Source of the DNA: Heliocybe sulcata
Taxonomy: Eukaryota; Basidiomycota; Agaricomycetes; Gloeophyllales; Gloeophyllaceae
Direction of reading: 5' to 3'
DNA: 64,000 nucleotides
NCBI GenBank assembly: GCA_004369045.1
Contig: ML213510.1
Coordinates: 151,836-215,835, forward strand
Each line of letters opens with the position of its first letter. Within the stretch, counting starts at the first letter, position 1. Positions 11,249 through 21,471 of the stretch are shown one piece after another. A program made the position numbers and the translations under genes. The notes below the pieces were generated by a model. It saw only the letters and a list, made by a program, of their open reading frames with translations. It had not been told where the DNA came from and made no database searches.

Positions 11249-13047
11249 TTAGATGGCACCCTTGATACGAATCTTGACATACTTCTCATCATAGACCTGA
11301 GCGAGGGGCGCGGCAGCCGGCTTACAATCCAGGATCTTTTCCTGGTCTGGACTGTTGGGATTCGAGAACAGTCCTCCCTTGTGTTCTATCAAAAAGTCCC
11401 GTGCTTGAGCGAGGGTATCAAAGGCCAGCTCGTTCTGAATGAAAGATAGAGGAAGTTTCATATATCTACGTGGCAATATTACGATCTTGCTGGGAGGGAG
11501 AAAAAGCCAGTATGACTCACGCTTTGGTTATTACCAATAAGGCCTTGACTCTTTCTCTGTCCACGAAATGATCCATGATGTATGCACCCATATTCGGCGA
11601 GTTCAGGTAGAGATCAAAGAACCGATGGTAGTTTCCCATAGAGAGCGCACGAGAAACATCCAGAGCATGTCTGACTGCCGGGACATCTTTCTGTTTCGGG
11701 GTTAGCTGACCTACGTAAAGATTCAATTCTGTGGATACATGGCGTTTAGTCCAGACGGTGAGCGCCACGGGTATACCAAGCGCAGCGTACCACTTCTGTT
11801 ACGTCCGTGCAAAAGCATCAGGATCCGGTACGCGGTGAATTCCTCCACCTTCCCAGGGATGCCTAACTCGTAGAGATGCCTTAGCATCGACTGGCACTGA
11901 TTGTATTCGACCATATCGCCCTTGAATGGCGAGCATGAGGAAGTACGACTCCGCAAAACTGTGCGACATACGACTTCTAAAGCCATTCGAGCGTGGATCT
12001 CGTATACTTGAGCAGTGAATTCGTTCTTGATCCGTTGAACCTGTCATAGAAGGCCAAGTCTGAATTGAATCACTACTGAGCTGGTTATTCAGGACATACA
12101 GTGAGATCCTGTCGGAGACTCTTGAACTGGCTACAGATCCAATTATAATTGGTCTTCTGGCGCCAGCGACTCTTCAGCTCCAGCAGCGTTCTTTGCAGAA
12201 CCGCATATGGCCGAATTTGCTCAGGTTTGGGTTCCTTGGCCGATTCAGCACCTCAACGTCTGCGAGACAATACATGAAACCCCCACTGATGTCAACCGCA
12301 GATAATCCTTGAAGAGCTCCTGAGATGTTCCTACAATCGTAAATCGATCCCAATTTGGCACATTCTTCATTGATAGTAGCTTCAGCGACAGGAGCCGGAG
12401 CCGAGTAGGAGTCCACATACCGGATCCGCCTCAGGTTCATCTCCGTTGCCGAAGGGAATTGGAGATTGTGAAAAAAGGTGAGAATTGGAATGACTTGTCC
12501 GGAATGAGATGTGACCTCCATTACTGTAGTTCTTCTGCCGCTCGATCTCGTGTTCTCTTTGAAAACGGGCAGCCCGCCGTTGCAGTGCGGCTTGGTCACT
12601 GTAGTCTGACGCCGTGTTCGCATTCTTTAGCGCATTCTTCTTAGCCTTCTTACTCGGCGTCGGCGGATCATGGCTAGGCAGGGATATAAGATCGCGGCAA
12701 CAACAACCTACGAAACGACGTACATTTTCCGCTTGAGAATGTTAAGAGTTGGAGTAGGTTTTGGGATGAGGCTGGAGGCAATGGCATGCTTAGTGAGAAG
12801 ACCTCATACGCAACGGCTCTTCGTACCTTTGCAATTGGACGCCCCCCCAATCCGTGGTCCAAAGGCTCTTGCTGTTAAAGGCATCAGATATTACCTTCCT
12901 TAGTTCAGTCTGCGCCTCAGCACGGTTTGCATCCGTCATTTGCCCCAAACATCTCGCTACCCAATCCCTGAGAATGGTGAGTAGCTCGTCCAACAGCCCG
13001 CGCTCCTGTACATACTTCAGCTGCGGCGGCCATGTCTCTTGTGACAT
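11249..13047 (-). CDS. THP3: SAC3/GANP-family protein Thp3 (LENG8 homologue)
   Basis: Thp3-type proteins pair with Csn12 and act in transcription elongation and mRNA maturation in the nucleus. The start MSQETWPPQLKYVQERGLL and the block SLWTTDWGGVQLQ match the family N-terminus. After a basic segment (ALQRRAARFQREHEIERQ) come EQIRPYAVLQRTLLELKSRW, NYNWICSQFKSLRQDLT, VQRIKNEFTAQVYEIHARMALE, EYNQCQSMLRHLY, ELNLYVGQLTPKQKDVPAV and MGNYHRFFDLYLNSPNMGAY, the SAC3/GANP PCI-like region in the usual order. It ends KYVKIRIKGAI at 11249. Several short introns interrupt it. A proteasome lid subunit was considered because of the PCI-like end, but the QRIKNEFTAQVYEIHAR block is typical of Thp3/LENG8. Confidence 0.87.
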
Positions 13048-13260
13048 CTAAGCGAGTAATTCAGGAGAGTCGCAGTGAGTCCAGGTAGCGTCGTCGTCAG
13101 CAGTGTGCTAGTTTACAGAGCAGGAACGGACTTCGAGGTATGCGGCAGTAAGGTGTCTGCTGTCTAAGCGCCTCGCGGACTGGAATGCATGGTCATTTTC
13201 TCACGCCTGATGTAGTAAGCTCCCGATTGACGGCGCTTCCTCACAACCTCATAAGCCGCT

Positions 13261-14563
13261 ATGTCCTCTCAATTGCAGATCAACACGAATAATTCATCCA
13301 CTCTCGTCCAAGAACAACAGATTGTTCTCATTCTTGTTGGTCTGATTGGGAGCGGAAAAGTATGAAATTGTGTTCTTTGCGCAGGTTGAAAGACTTGACA
13401 AAGGATTATCGTCCTGTCATGTAGTCGACCTTCGCTCAAGCGCTTGAAACCCACTTACCTCAGTTTCGGCGATGTAATCAAGACGAACTTGGTGACCGTC
13501 GTCGTGTAGAAGAACTGGCAAGACAAAGTCTTAGACAAGGCTTGAGTATCTGCGTCGACAGGACCAACGTTGATGCAGCGCAAGTATCAACCAACTTCAG
13601 TTTGAACCATTCTGGCCATTGACGATCAGGTATCTATCAGACAGAGATCCCACTGGATTAACATAGCACGGGAAGTACCTGAGACTGCAATCTGGGTGCT
13701 GGTTTTTGACACTCCGTATAAAGTAAGCCCGATTAGTATCATTATCAAACGGCCCAGACTCTAATGGTCTCACAAGATATGCGTAGATAGGCTGCGCCAA
13801 CGTATGAATCATATTCTAGTTGGTTTCATTATACCTGATAAGTCATCTCTCAGGTGTCAATCATCCGACCATCAAAACCCCCGAGCAAGGGCTGCAGATT
13901 CTAGCCCGATTTTCCTCGAGCTTCCAATGGCCGTCTCCCCAGGAGGGATACGACCGGATCATGAATCTACGACCGTCAGATCATCCCTCATCGGAATGGA
14001 CCAGTCAGGAACTGGTCGATGTCCTTGAGCGATTGCGCGAATCTCAATCTGTCATTCCCGATGGACAGACCCAGACCCTGCCTCAATTCTGGGGCTCTCG
14101 GAGAACCTCATCTGATCGTGGACGTTCATACCGGGGATATACCAGAGGGCATTCCCCACGAGGTCGGGGATACAGGGGACACGCACCGCCAGCGTACTCG
14201 TCAGTTGTCGATGCCAACTGGTCTGATCATAGATCCCAGGGTAACCCAGATTACAATAGTCATCCACGAGCCAACCGAGCCCGAGCCTCGTGGAATAACC
14301 GCGGTACTCAGCCTCCTTTACCCCAGGGTCATTCCCGTTTCAGACCATTGCATGGACAATGGCGGTCTGTAGCCCAACACACACCGGGAGCAGCTACTGC
14401 GTTTGATCCAACTCAGATGGCGGTGGATCGCCAAGAGTCTTCTCCGCAGCTGTGTGCCGGAGATAATGCAAAGGAGCCCAAATCCTCCTCCGGCGGCGCT
14501 TCATCGCCTTCTGGACGCGGGAGCGGGTCTGGAACTTCTGCGGATCCGTTGGTATTGGGGTGA
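13261..14563 (+). CDS. P-loop (AAA_33/PNK-type) kinase with RG-rich tail
   Basis: Exons join(13261..13359, 13425..13579, 13641..13722, 13777..13801, 13854..14563) give 356 residues in one frame. The N-terminal ~200 residues form a small kinase: Walker A GLIGSGKSTFAQALE (split between exons 1 and 2), then RRCNQDELGDRRRVEELAR, GLSICVDRTNVDAAQRSHW, REVPETAIWVLVFDTPYKIC and RVNHPTIKTPEQGLQILARF. This is the polynucleotide-kinase-like AAA_33 layout also found fused to aprataxin-type domains in plants. The last ~120 residues are rich in Arg, Gly, Ser and Pro (GRSYRGYTRGHSPRGRGYRG), a likely RNA-binding disordered tail. Intron 13580-13640 starts with GC, not GT. The natural substrate is unknown; nucleic acid 5' ends are the inference. 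Divergent from THP3 with 213 bases between starts. Confidence 0.82.
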
Positions 14564-14815
14564 CTGCTGGAACTCCTGCAGTGACAGATTTAGGTGGCAT
14601 GCGTAGGGTCGTGATGGCATGCTATTGGAAAGGAGAGGTAACGTCCTAATCTATGAATAGATATGCTCTGTTCGAAGTAGGGGTCTGAGGAGACAATAAG
14701 GGACCAAGTTAGCATTCACAAACTGCTGGGTTGATGCAAGAAATAGTGTTCCAGCACTCCCGCACAGCTTGTAGGTACCTCAGTGCCGAGCCGTACCCTG
14801 ATGAACAGAAGGCAG

Positions 14816-15929
14816 TCAGGGCTTCTCATTAGACCTAACATCGCTGCTTCCTGGAGTTTCGGAACCTTGCTTTTCCGAGGCCTCGTTCATTTTCCGCCCC
14901 AGGATCTTGGCGCTGACCTATAACGCTTCGGTAATCAATCAAGAGCTTCACACCTTGCAGGGCGAGAGATAGTGCGACACTGACATTGCGCATATGCATG
15001 GCAGCTCGCTCAACGCCAAAGTGTTTGCTGCGCTTGTACTGTGCCAAAGCTTCTTCCAGTCTTCCGCCTATGAACCGCGTACGCATGATGCTAGTGAGAG
15101 GATCGAATGATAATCGCAAATAGATAGAACACTGACATGCTTCCAGTACAGCGGCGAGGTTAAATGCGATCTCAGCATCTTCAGGTGCCAAAGACGCCGC
15201 TATACTGAACAACGCTCTGCTGGTAAGCACTAGCTAATAACGTAAAGGCGAGTGTACGTGCTGTAAATGGTGCAGAGCAAGGTCCGGCCGAGCGGCGGGA
15301 GATATTATATAGGCGCTCGCTAAATCTGGCCGGCCAGTGAAGTGATGCTCAGATGAACGATGAAGAAACTGACTTGTATGGGCATCCGGGCTCGAAGGCT
15401 GCAGCGCAATAGATTCTTTCCATGATTCTATTGCTTCGTCAAACTCCTCTGCAAGCAATATGAGCTATGTGCAAAACGGCAGGGTTATACCACGACCAAC
15501 TGAGATGATAACATGTAACACCATAATTAAACAGCGAGCTGGCATTCTTCTTTATTTCGATACTGCGTTTGTACAGATCCTTTGCGCCCTGGACATCGCC
15601 TTCCTCAAGCTTTTGGGTTCCCTGCTCAAGACATTTCAGAGCTTCAACTTCGGCAGGGTCCGTCGCAGTAGAATGAGCTGTCGTCGAGGTAGCATAACCT
15701 TATTGGCAAGACAATAAGAGCAATCTAGGTTCAATCTATGTGTGCTAAGCTGTCAGTAGGAAGGGCGAAACTTACGTCTTTGCTGGAATCTTGTCCCCGA
15801 GGCTGGCGCACCACGGAACCGCTGAGATTGAACTGCGGCTGGTGAAGAAAGGAGAACACTTCTGGTAGTACTAGCTGATTTAGGACATATTATTCGAGGA
15901 ATTCGGGGCAGGGTGCGCAACGAGGTCAT
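14816..15929 (-). CDS. Mitochondrial TPR-repeat protein
   Basis: The first exon encodes a basic, serine/arginine-rich presequence (MTSLRTLPRIPRIICP, later RFRGAP) that joins to RRYATSTTAHS, a typical mitochondrial processing site. The rest is built of tetratricopeptide repeats: ALKCLEQGTQKLEEGDVQGA, KDLYKRSIEIKKNASSLFNYG, EEFDEAIESWKESIALQPSSP, ASAYIISPAARPDLALHHLQ, LAPEDAEIAFNLAAVLEACG and RLEEALAQYKRSKHFGVERA. It ends in a charged tail and a stop at 14816-14818. Short introns fall between repeats. The partner is not evident from sequence. It shares an upstream region of under 200 bases with TIM23, another mitochondrial protein, suggesting joint control. The mitochondrial matrix or inner membrane face is the inferred site. 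Confidence 0.8.
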
Positions 15930-16115
15930 GGCGAGGTGTGAAGCGGTAACGTTCCGCTGAACTTGGCCAATTGTTTTCTCCAAAACGGACATGGTTCGCA
16001 GCTGACTAAGGTTAGGGTCGATCTCAGATTCCCGCGGAGTTGCAAAATTTGGCCTTTCGTTGGCGCAAGTGCAGAGTCTCTGTCTGCCGTCGTCGAGCAC
16101 CTTACTTTGTCAGTC
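15930..16115. promoter_or_regulatory. Bidirectional promoter, TPR protein / TIM23
   Basis: Only 186 bases separate the two divergent start codons, so both genes must be driven from this interval. A CCAAT element lies at 15967-15971, inside a partly palindromic CCAATTG. CCAAT boxes bind the HAP complex, which favours respiratory genes in fungi, but one copy is weak evidence. Confidence 0.5.
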
Positions 16116-17023
16116 ATGTCGTCGAGCGACTCGTCGTCGTCATCCTCAGCGTTTGGCGCACCAGGACCTTCATCCTTCTCTGTTGGTCAAGGGTCCTCAT
16201 TTCCGTCGGACGGTCCCACCGCAGCGGATATCCTGCTAGGTTCTTACGACCCAACACGTCTGCACCCTTTGGCCAGTGTGCAGGAGAGCCTCGACTTTCT
16301 GCAGTTAGATGACGACAAACTCACTGACCTTCCCGGTGCAACTACTGCTATACCATCTCGGGGTTGGAGTGATGATCTCTGCTATGGGACCGGTACCTTA
16401 TACCTGGGCGGTGAGTGTCAAGTTGAGCCCACAACTTCTTCTAATTCCCTGTATACGGGCGTCATGTCTCCACACGTCGTCCATTGTGGGGATATTGTCG
16501 CGTTCTTATCGCTTCCCTCTATCTACTCTTATTGTTCTGTCTCGTCACATGCTCATCTGTCACCTCTCAGGTCTGACGGTTGGTGGGATATGGGGTCTGC
16601 GCGAGGGCGCCAGACGGCCTTTGGCTGTTTCCAATTCGCGGTTACGGATCAACAGTATTCTCAACGCCGTAACGCGAAGAGGTACTTTCATCGGCAACTC
16701 CGCAGGTGTTTTAGGTAAGCATTGTATTCTCAAGCTGGCCCCCCCATTTGCTCCCGCTGACTGGCAATTCTAGCACTCGTATACAATGGTTTCAACTCCA
16801 CGATTGACGGTATACGAGGCAAGCACGACATAATAGGCAGCATGACGGCTGGCGGTCTCACCGGAGCTTTATATAAGTCAACAGGTATGTCTGATTCTCT
16901 ACCTTTCGCAATTATTCCATGATTCTCATGCAGTGTGCAGCCGGTGTAAAACCCGCTTTGGCGGCGGCGACCTTGGTATCAGGGCTTGCGGGTGTATGGA
17001 GTTATGTGAAGACGCGCGTTTGA
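16116..17023 (+). CDS. TIM23: Mitochondrial import channel subunit Tim23
   Basis: Tim23 forms the presequence import channel of the inner membrane. Exons join(16116..16410, 16571..16714, 16774..16884, 16941..17023) give 210 residues. The first ~95 residues are the polar intermembrane-space part (serine-rich start, then PLASVQESLDFLQLDDDKL). The channel domain has four hydrophobic segments and the Tim17/22/23 signature: TVGGIWGLREGARR, RINSILNAVTRRGTFIGNSAG, VYNGFNSTIDGIRGKHDIIG and TAGGLTGALYKSTAGVKPAL, ending SYVKTRV. The first intron is long for this window (160 nt). At the last acceptor two AGs lie close together (16933 and 16940); only the second keeps the frame. Length matches the family. 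Confidence 0.95.
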
Positions 17024-17292
17024 GTATCCTATTATCCTGTAATATAGCTGTTTTGCTTTCTACTGCTTTCCTCCCTCGGTTTGTGCTGTGATCAATCGTG
17101 CGCAGACTTGTTCGAATTGAATTTGCGAATCTGAAGATCCCTTGTGCCGGGACAATTACATGTTAGGACTAGTTCCCCGCGCTCGGCGTTAGCCAGTTCG
17201 GCTTCTGAATCGAGGCAGAGAGTCGTTGATCATCACGCTGGGTCCAAGTTCGATGTAGCGCTAGCATGCTGACCTCGTTTTTACAGGAAGCC

Positions 17293-17301
17293 TATATATA
17301 T
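17293..17301 (+). promoter_or_regulatory. Candidate TATA box upstream of velvet locus
   Basis: A run of alternating T and A (TATATATAT) lies 112 bases before an ATG in good context at 17413. It is one of the clearer TATA-like elements in the window and suggests that transcription starts near 17320-17340, well upstream of the velvet domain exons. Confidence 0.4.
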
Positions 17302-17412
17302 GATATCTCCTGCCCGTACAAGTTCTCGACCTGCGCGTCGGCAACTTCCTGCTCCTCACGAAAGCAGACACCGCCCAGCGCTCGGTGCGCGGATTTCTAG
17401 CTAAGGTGAAAA

Positions 17413-17994
17413 ATGGGTCCGTCCAAACTCACAACCGCCGCTCCAGTCAGCGCTTGCGCCTCTTCCTTGTCTCTCAAGGCAGCCAGCTATGGATCTGCTT
17501 CCCTCGTATCTGCCGAGAGCTATGTACCCGCGTTCAGCCATGATGGTTGTAGGACCCTCTTGCAGTCCACTCTGGTGGTTATGCCTTCTCTCGGTGACCG
17601 AGCACTCGTCAGGCCGTCTGACGAAATTTCCGAAAGTGTGCGATCCGTTTCATTGCAGGAAGTCGGAAGCTCAATGGGCTACGTAGCTGGCAATTCTCAC
17701 CGTCGCCGTGATATGTCAGAGTATATCATGTACGGCACGCTCCCAGTGAATGGTGCAAATGGATCCGGCGGAGTACGTGTCAAATCTCGTATTCCAGTCG
17801 ATAGCCTCTCTGAACGTGGCTTTCTACTGGGGATAGCGGCGACCCTCAAGGGGAGGTCAAGAGAGACGGGCTTCTGCTCCATGTCGCCGATGCGAGTCAG
17901 CGGACGTTATGTTCCAGATAAGACTCGCTTGGCTCCTTTCTCAACTAACACGAGCATACCTACGCGTTGTCCTCCGTCGGCTGTACCCGCCTAA
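17413..17994 (+). other. Unassigned frame upstream of velvet exons
   Basis: A 193-codon frame starts with a purine-rich context (AAAATGG) and follows a TATA-like box. The product is Ser/Ala-rich at first, and I recognise no domain. It may be the 5' part of the velvet gene, joined through an intron I cannot place, a separate short gene, or a leader. It lies in a different frame from the exon that follows at 17909-18228. I could not find a splice pair good enough to choose. Confidence 0.3.
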
Positions 17995-19111
17995 TTTCCC
18001 AAGTGGCCAGCATTTAGACGATGCATGCGAGGCGAAGCAACTTAGCCGCTTGTCCAGGAGTCATCGCTCACCATCAAGTCACATCTCCTCGCCCACAAGT
18101 TCCGTAGCAGGCTCGTCCGCGAGCATACCATCGACCAGCACGGCGCCACCGCAGAGCACCAGCAGCCCCCAGCCTTCGGGGCATTCTCGGCTCAGTGTGT
18201 CGTCACTGTTATGCGAGGATCCGGAAGCGTAAGGCCTAGTCTCCTCTTATTTGGGTGACACTCACCGACGCGTCCTCTAGCTCTGGTATAACATACAAGT
18301 TGGAGATCGTACAGCAACCCGAACGTGCCGCAGAATTCGGGACGCGCTACCTGTCCCGCCTACCCGTATCCCCGCCTCCCATCGTACAACTTCATATACG
18401 TGACAAAGCGGGCAACCCTGTGAACGAGTGCGTACCCACCTCATAGCATCCGCACGATTCAATCGAAACTGTCCAACGCCGTCGGCAAGGTACGAGGCCC
18501 TATACATTGCTGATTTATACGCTCCTCTAGGGATCTAGAACTGCCGTTCCTAGTCGCCCACCTGGGTATACTTACCGAGGACGGAAACACGTTCTTGAAC
18601 ACCGTACCATCGCCGAACGGTGACTCCACTCCACTGCGACTGCTGTACGGCACCATTGTATCCTCGCCCCACTATCTCCGGAATCTCCAAGGAAAGAAGG
18701 GCGTATATTTCTTGTTTCCAGATGTCAGTATCCGGTGGCGTGGTCGATATCGACTGTCCGTTAGTCTGATGAGACTGTCAAGGCAAGAGTTCAGTGGCAC
18801 CTTACTTAGCAGGGACTTTACTTACCAGACGCTCTACCGGTAGCAACTTTTCCTCCGTGGTAGGAGTCGGTGGTCAAGGCACGGTACTGACCGAGGTTCG
18901 TACCACCCCGTTTGAAGTCATTCCCTACAGCAATTACACCGCCCCTCGTGAGAAGATTTTTTCTTCTCAAAGTTGTCTCCGCCCCTTAATATATCTTTCG
19001 CGTCGGGCAGCCCAAACGCAACTGAGCCAATACTTCGTCCAACAGGGCGCGCGGATGTATACCTTCTCGTCATCCCTGTCAAATCCTAGCCTACAAAGCC
19101 CGGCACGGTGA
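17909..19111 (+). CDS. Velvet-domain transcriptional regulator
   Basis: Velvet proteins are NF-kB-like fungal DNA-binding regulators of development and secondary metabolism. Exons join(17909..18228, 18281..18427, 18531..18782, 18829..18947, 19011..19111) read in one frame for 312 residues. The first exon is Ser/Pro-rich and disordered. The velvet fold follows: YKLEIVQQPERAAEFGTR, SPPPIVQLHIRDKAGN, LELPFLVAHLGILTEDG, RLLYGTIVSSPHYLRNLQGK, GVYFLFPDVSIRWRGRYRLS, TVLTEVRTTPFEVIPYSNYT and QLSQYFVQQGARMYTF. The intron 18783-18828 has a GC donor. Intron 18428-18530 is longer than usual and could hide one more small exon. The true start is uncertain (see 17413-17994). I cannot assign it to VosA, VelB or VelC. 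Confidence 0.86.
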
Positions 19112-20499
19112 TTCCGTCTTCTCGAGTTTCCATGGACAATTAAATTCCCATCCGCCAGTGTATCTTCCAGAATCCTTGCCTGTTGCTGATCTCTTCGTCG
19201 AACAGTTCTTCGCCGTCGTTCTCGTGCTATCAGTAGATATTGTTCACATTGCTCCCGTCATGCCCCCATGCTTTACCGCCGCAAGCATTCTCTTATTTCT
19301 CGGCGCCTTTCTCATCATATCGAAGCCACGCATGAGCGAGAGATCTTGGCAGCCCTGCAATCCTACGCTGATTAGCAGAAGCTTAGGGTGATGTACCATT
19401 TAATAGGCCTGTTTTTGCTATATCTGGTGTCAATGACGGCTCGGGTAAACCTGCGCAAGAAGACACATTGAGCTCTGGACCATAAACCGCGTGTATTTCT
19501 TTGCCTTCTCGTGGTGCAAGATGGGCAGCGGGATGTGCCAAAGGAGTCGAAGAAGCCAGGGAAGTGGCGGTGGCCTTCCAGTAGAACAGCCGAATCAGCG
19601 GTTGTCACAAACTTCAGATCGGCGGCGTAAGGATCGCTCACGGGAGAAGAAGCTGCATCGCTTAGAACGGATTCTGTTCCTGCTTATCTTTCTACTTAGT
19701 CACTACTAGAGGTACTGTACTTCTGCTTCAGACGCAGGAGAGGGAAAGACTCACAAACTCGAGGTCTGCCCCGGCGGCTACGCGCTAACATACGCTTGTT
19801 CCTTGTCAGCACTGCAATACACACCTCTCGAGTTTACGTGCCATCAATATGGCCACCCGATCCATGGATGCGCCTGCCGACCTATTTCATACGGACGATT
19901 CCCGCTATCCCTTATTGACTTGGGCACTAGAACGCAGCTTGCACGGGAAGGTCTGAGTGGCGGCATACAGCAATGTATCCAGAGTACTGTCATAAGCTGC
20001 AGGTGTGTTTGGCTATCTTTCGCAACTGTTGTTCGCCGTCAGAGCTGTTTATCAGCGCATGTGCATGAGGGTTGCTGTGGCACAGAACAGCTCGCCATGG
20101 ACGACATACAAGCGGTACTGTCCAGCTTGGCGTTATCGAATCAGCATTGATAGAACAACAGGCGAGGACCGTCGCGAAGGTAAATTCTCAACCGCGGCTG
20201 AGACATAGCCTTGCGCAGTTCATACTGAAGGAGCGTATAGCCTTCAATATTGTGCAGGGCAGAAATGGCGCTTCCTGAGTGAAAACCGGGGTGCTTGCAG
20301 CGCCACAGGCCGGGAACTGCCGGGGGTGCCCACGTGATGCACGTGCCGTCAGGGGAAATTACGCTCATCGGTCGGATTGAGCCGAGACTTCCGGAGCTGC
20401 GCCGCACCGTGGTAAAGGTACAGCCTGCACCGAAGCACTCATTACCCAGCCTGCTTGCGACGTTTCTCATCCTCCGTTACAACCTCTCCTCCTTCGAAC
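19112..20499. other. Intergenic region, velvet / CYSTM protein
   Basis: About 1.4 kb without a gene I can defend. Short open frames occur on both strands (for example 19372-19641 and 20141-20470 on the minus strand) but overlap one another and resemble no family. The right end is the CYSTM gene promoter and holds paired CACGTG boxes. Confidence 0.45.
20331..20345. promoter_or_regulatory. Paired CACGTG boxes before CYSTM gene
   Basis: Two perfect CACGTG palindromes (20331-20336 and 20340-20345) are separated by three bases, about 160 bases upstream of the CYSTM start codon. CACGTG is the core site of bHLH factors such as Pho4 and Cbf1. The pairing makes chance less likely than for a single box. 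Confidence 0.5.
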
Positions 20500-20961
20500 A
20501 TGTCCAACAGAGATTACTATGGTGGTGGTCAGCCCCAGGGCCAATACTATCCCCCGCAAGGTGAGCTGTTGTCGGGGGGTGGCGCTATGCGTGTCAAGCT
20601 CATGCTCAACGCGATGTCTAGGACCTCCGCCTGGTCAGGGCGGTTACTACCCTCAGCAGCCTCAGCAGGCGTACCAAGGCGGTGGCCAGCCGTACGGCGG
20701 GTACCAGCCTCAGCCGCCTCCCCAGACTGTATATGTGTACGTGCAGCTTTGTATCTCGTGGCGTCGTACGATTCTGGTTCTGACGTATTTCCATGCATGC
20801 AGGCAGCAACCCCAGCAGGATAAGGGTGGAGGAGGATGCACTGCGTGCTTAGCTGGAATGTGTCTATGTTGCTGCGCGGAAGGTTCGTCTGGTCTGCTTT
20901 TCGCGGGCTCCGATTGTGCTCATACGATGCGTTTACAGAGGTCTGCGACTGTCTCTTCTAA
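20500..20961 (+). CDS. CYSTM-type cysteine-rich small protein
   Basis: Exons join(20500..20560, 20622..20736, 20803..20882, 20939..20961) give 92 residues. The N-terminal two thirds is a Gly/Gln/Pro/Tyr repeat region (YYGGGQPQGQYYPPQG, YYPQQPQQAY) of the XYPPX kind. The C-terminus reads GGCTACLAGMCLCCCAEEVCDCLF, the cysteine-rich transmembrane module: a short hydrophobic helix packed with cysteines, thought to sit in or at the plasma membrane and linked to stress and metal resistance in yeast and plants. The last exon encodes only seven residues, including two of the cysteines. Length and layout fit the family well. The molecular function is not known with certainty. Confidence 0.88.
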
Positions 20962-21471
20962 TCATGACCTTTTCTTGCATCTTGCAGCGCGGATACCACC
21001 TGCTGACCGCTATCTATATCATGTGCATGGGCTTACTTCACGGACTCACGCCTGTACCGCTCTTGGAGATCTCAGGATTCCTAAATGTATTAGACACTCA
21101 TGCCTAATGACGCCTATTATTTGATCTAAAAGTTCTGGATTGATTCGCCACCCGAGTGTCCTACCTCGACGAGAGCAGCAGTCTGTACTCAGAGAACAAG
21201 CTGCTGACTACGCAAATGAATATCTTCTTCCTTCACAGGCATGTTCTTATATTTCGGAGAGCAGGCGAGACTTGCATGAGACAACGTCGGCGTAACCGTC
21301 CGCCAACCAAGTCCCTTGTCGACGCTGCTCCGGACGATGGCGACGCACGGCGGATGCACAACGGGGCAGGTATGATTGGTGGCCGAAAGTGGTTTCCGAC
21401 CCTTCCCGCTGGCAGCGGTCACGCGTGACGCCTTATATTCTCTACCTCTCAAAATATCCTGCATCTCCAAA
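20962..21471. other. Intergenic region, CYSTM gene / CYT1
   Basis: 3' flank of the CYSTM gene followed by the CYT1 promoter. A candidate HAP-binding site lies at 21373-21380. No other gene is seen. Confidence 0.5.
21373..21380 (+). promoter_or_regulatory. Candidate HAP complex site before CYT1
   Basis: TGATTGGT matches the TNATTGGT form of the reverse CCAAT box bound by the Hap2/3/5 complex. It lies 92 bases upstream of the cytochrome c1 start codon, a sensible place for a respiratory gene. Single match, not tested. Confidence 0.4.

Noticed and set aside
19372-19641. Possible minus-strand gene between velvet and CYSTM
   Set aside because: Two different frames look equally protein-like, no splice pattern joins them into a longer product, and no motif is recognised.
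20141-20470. Minus-strand 109-codon frame ahead of the CYSTM gene
   Set aside because: It lies in the CYSTM promoter, contains the paired CACGTG boxes, overlaps an equally plausible plus-strand frame and matches no family.
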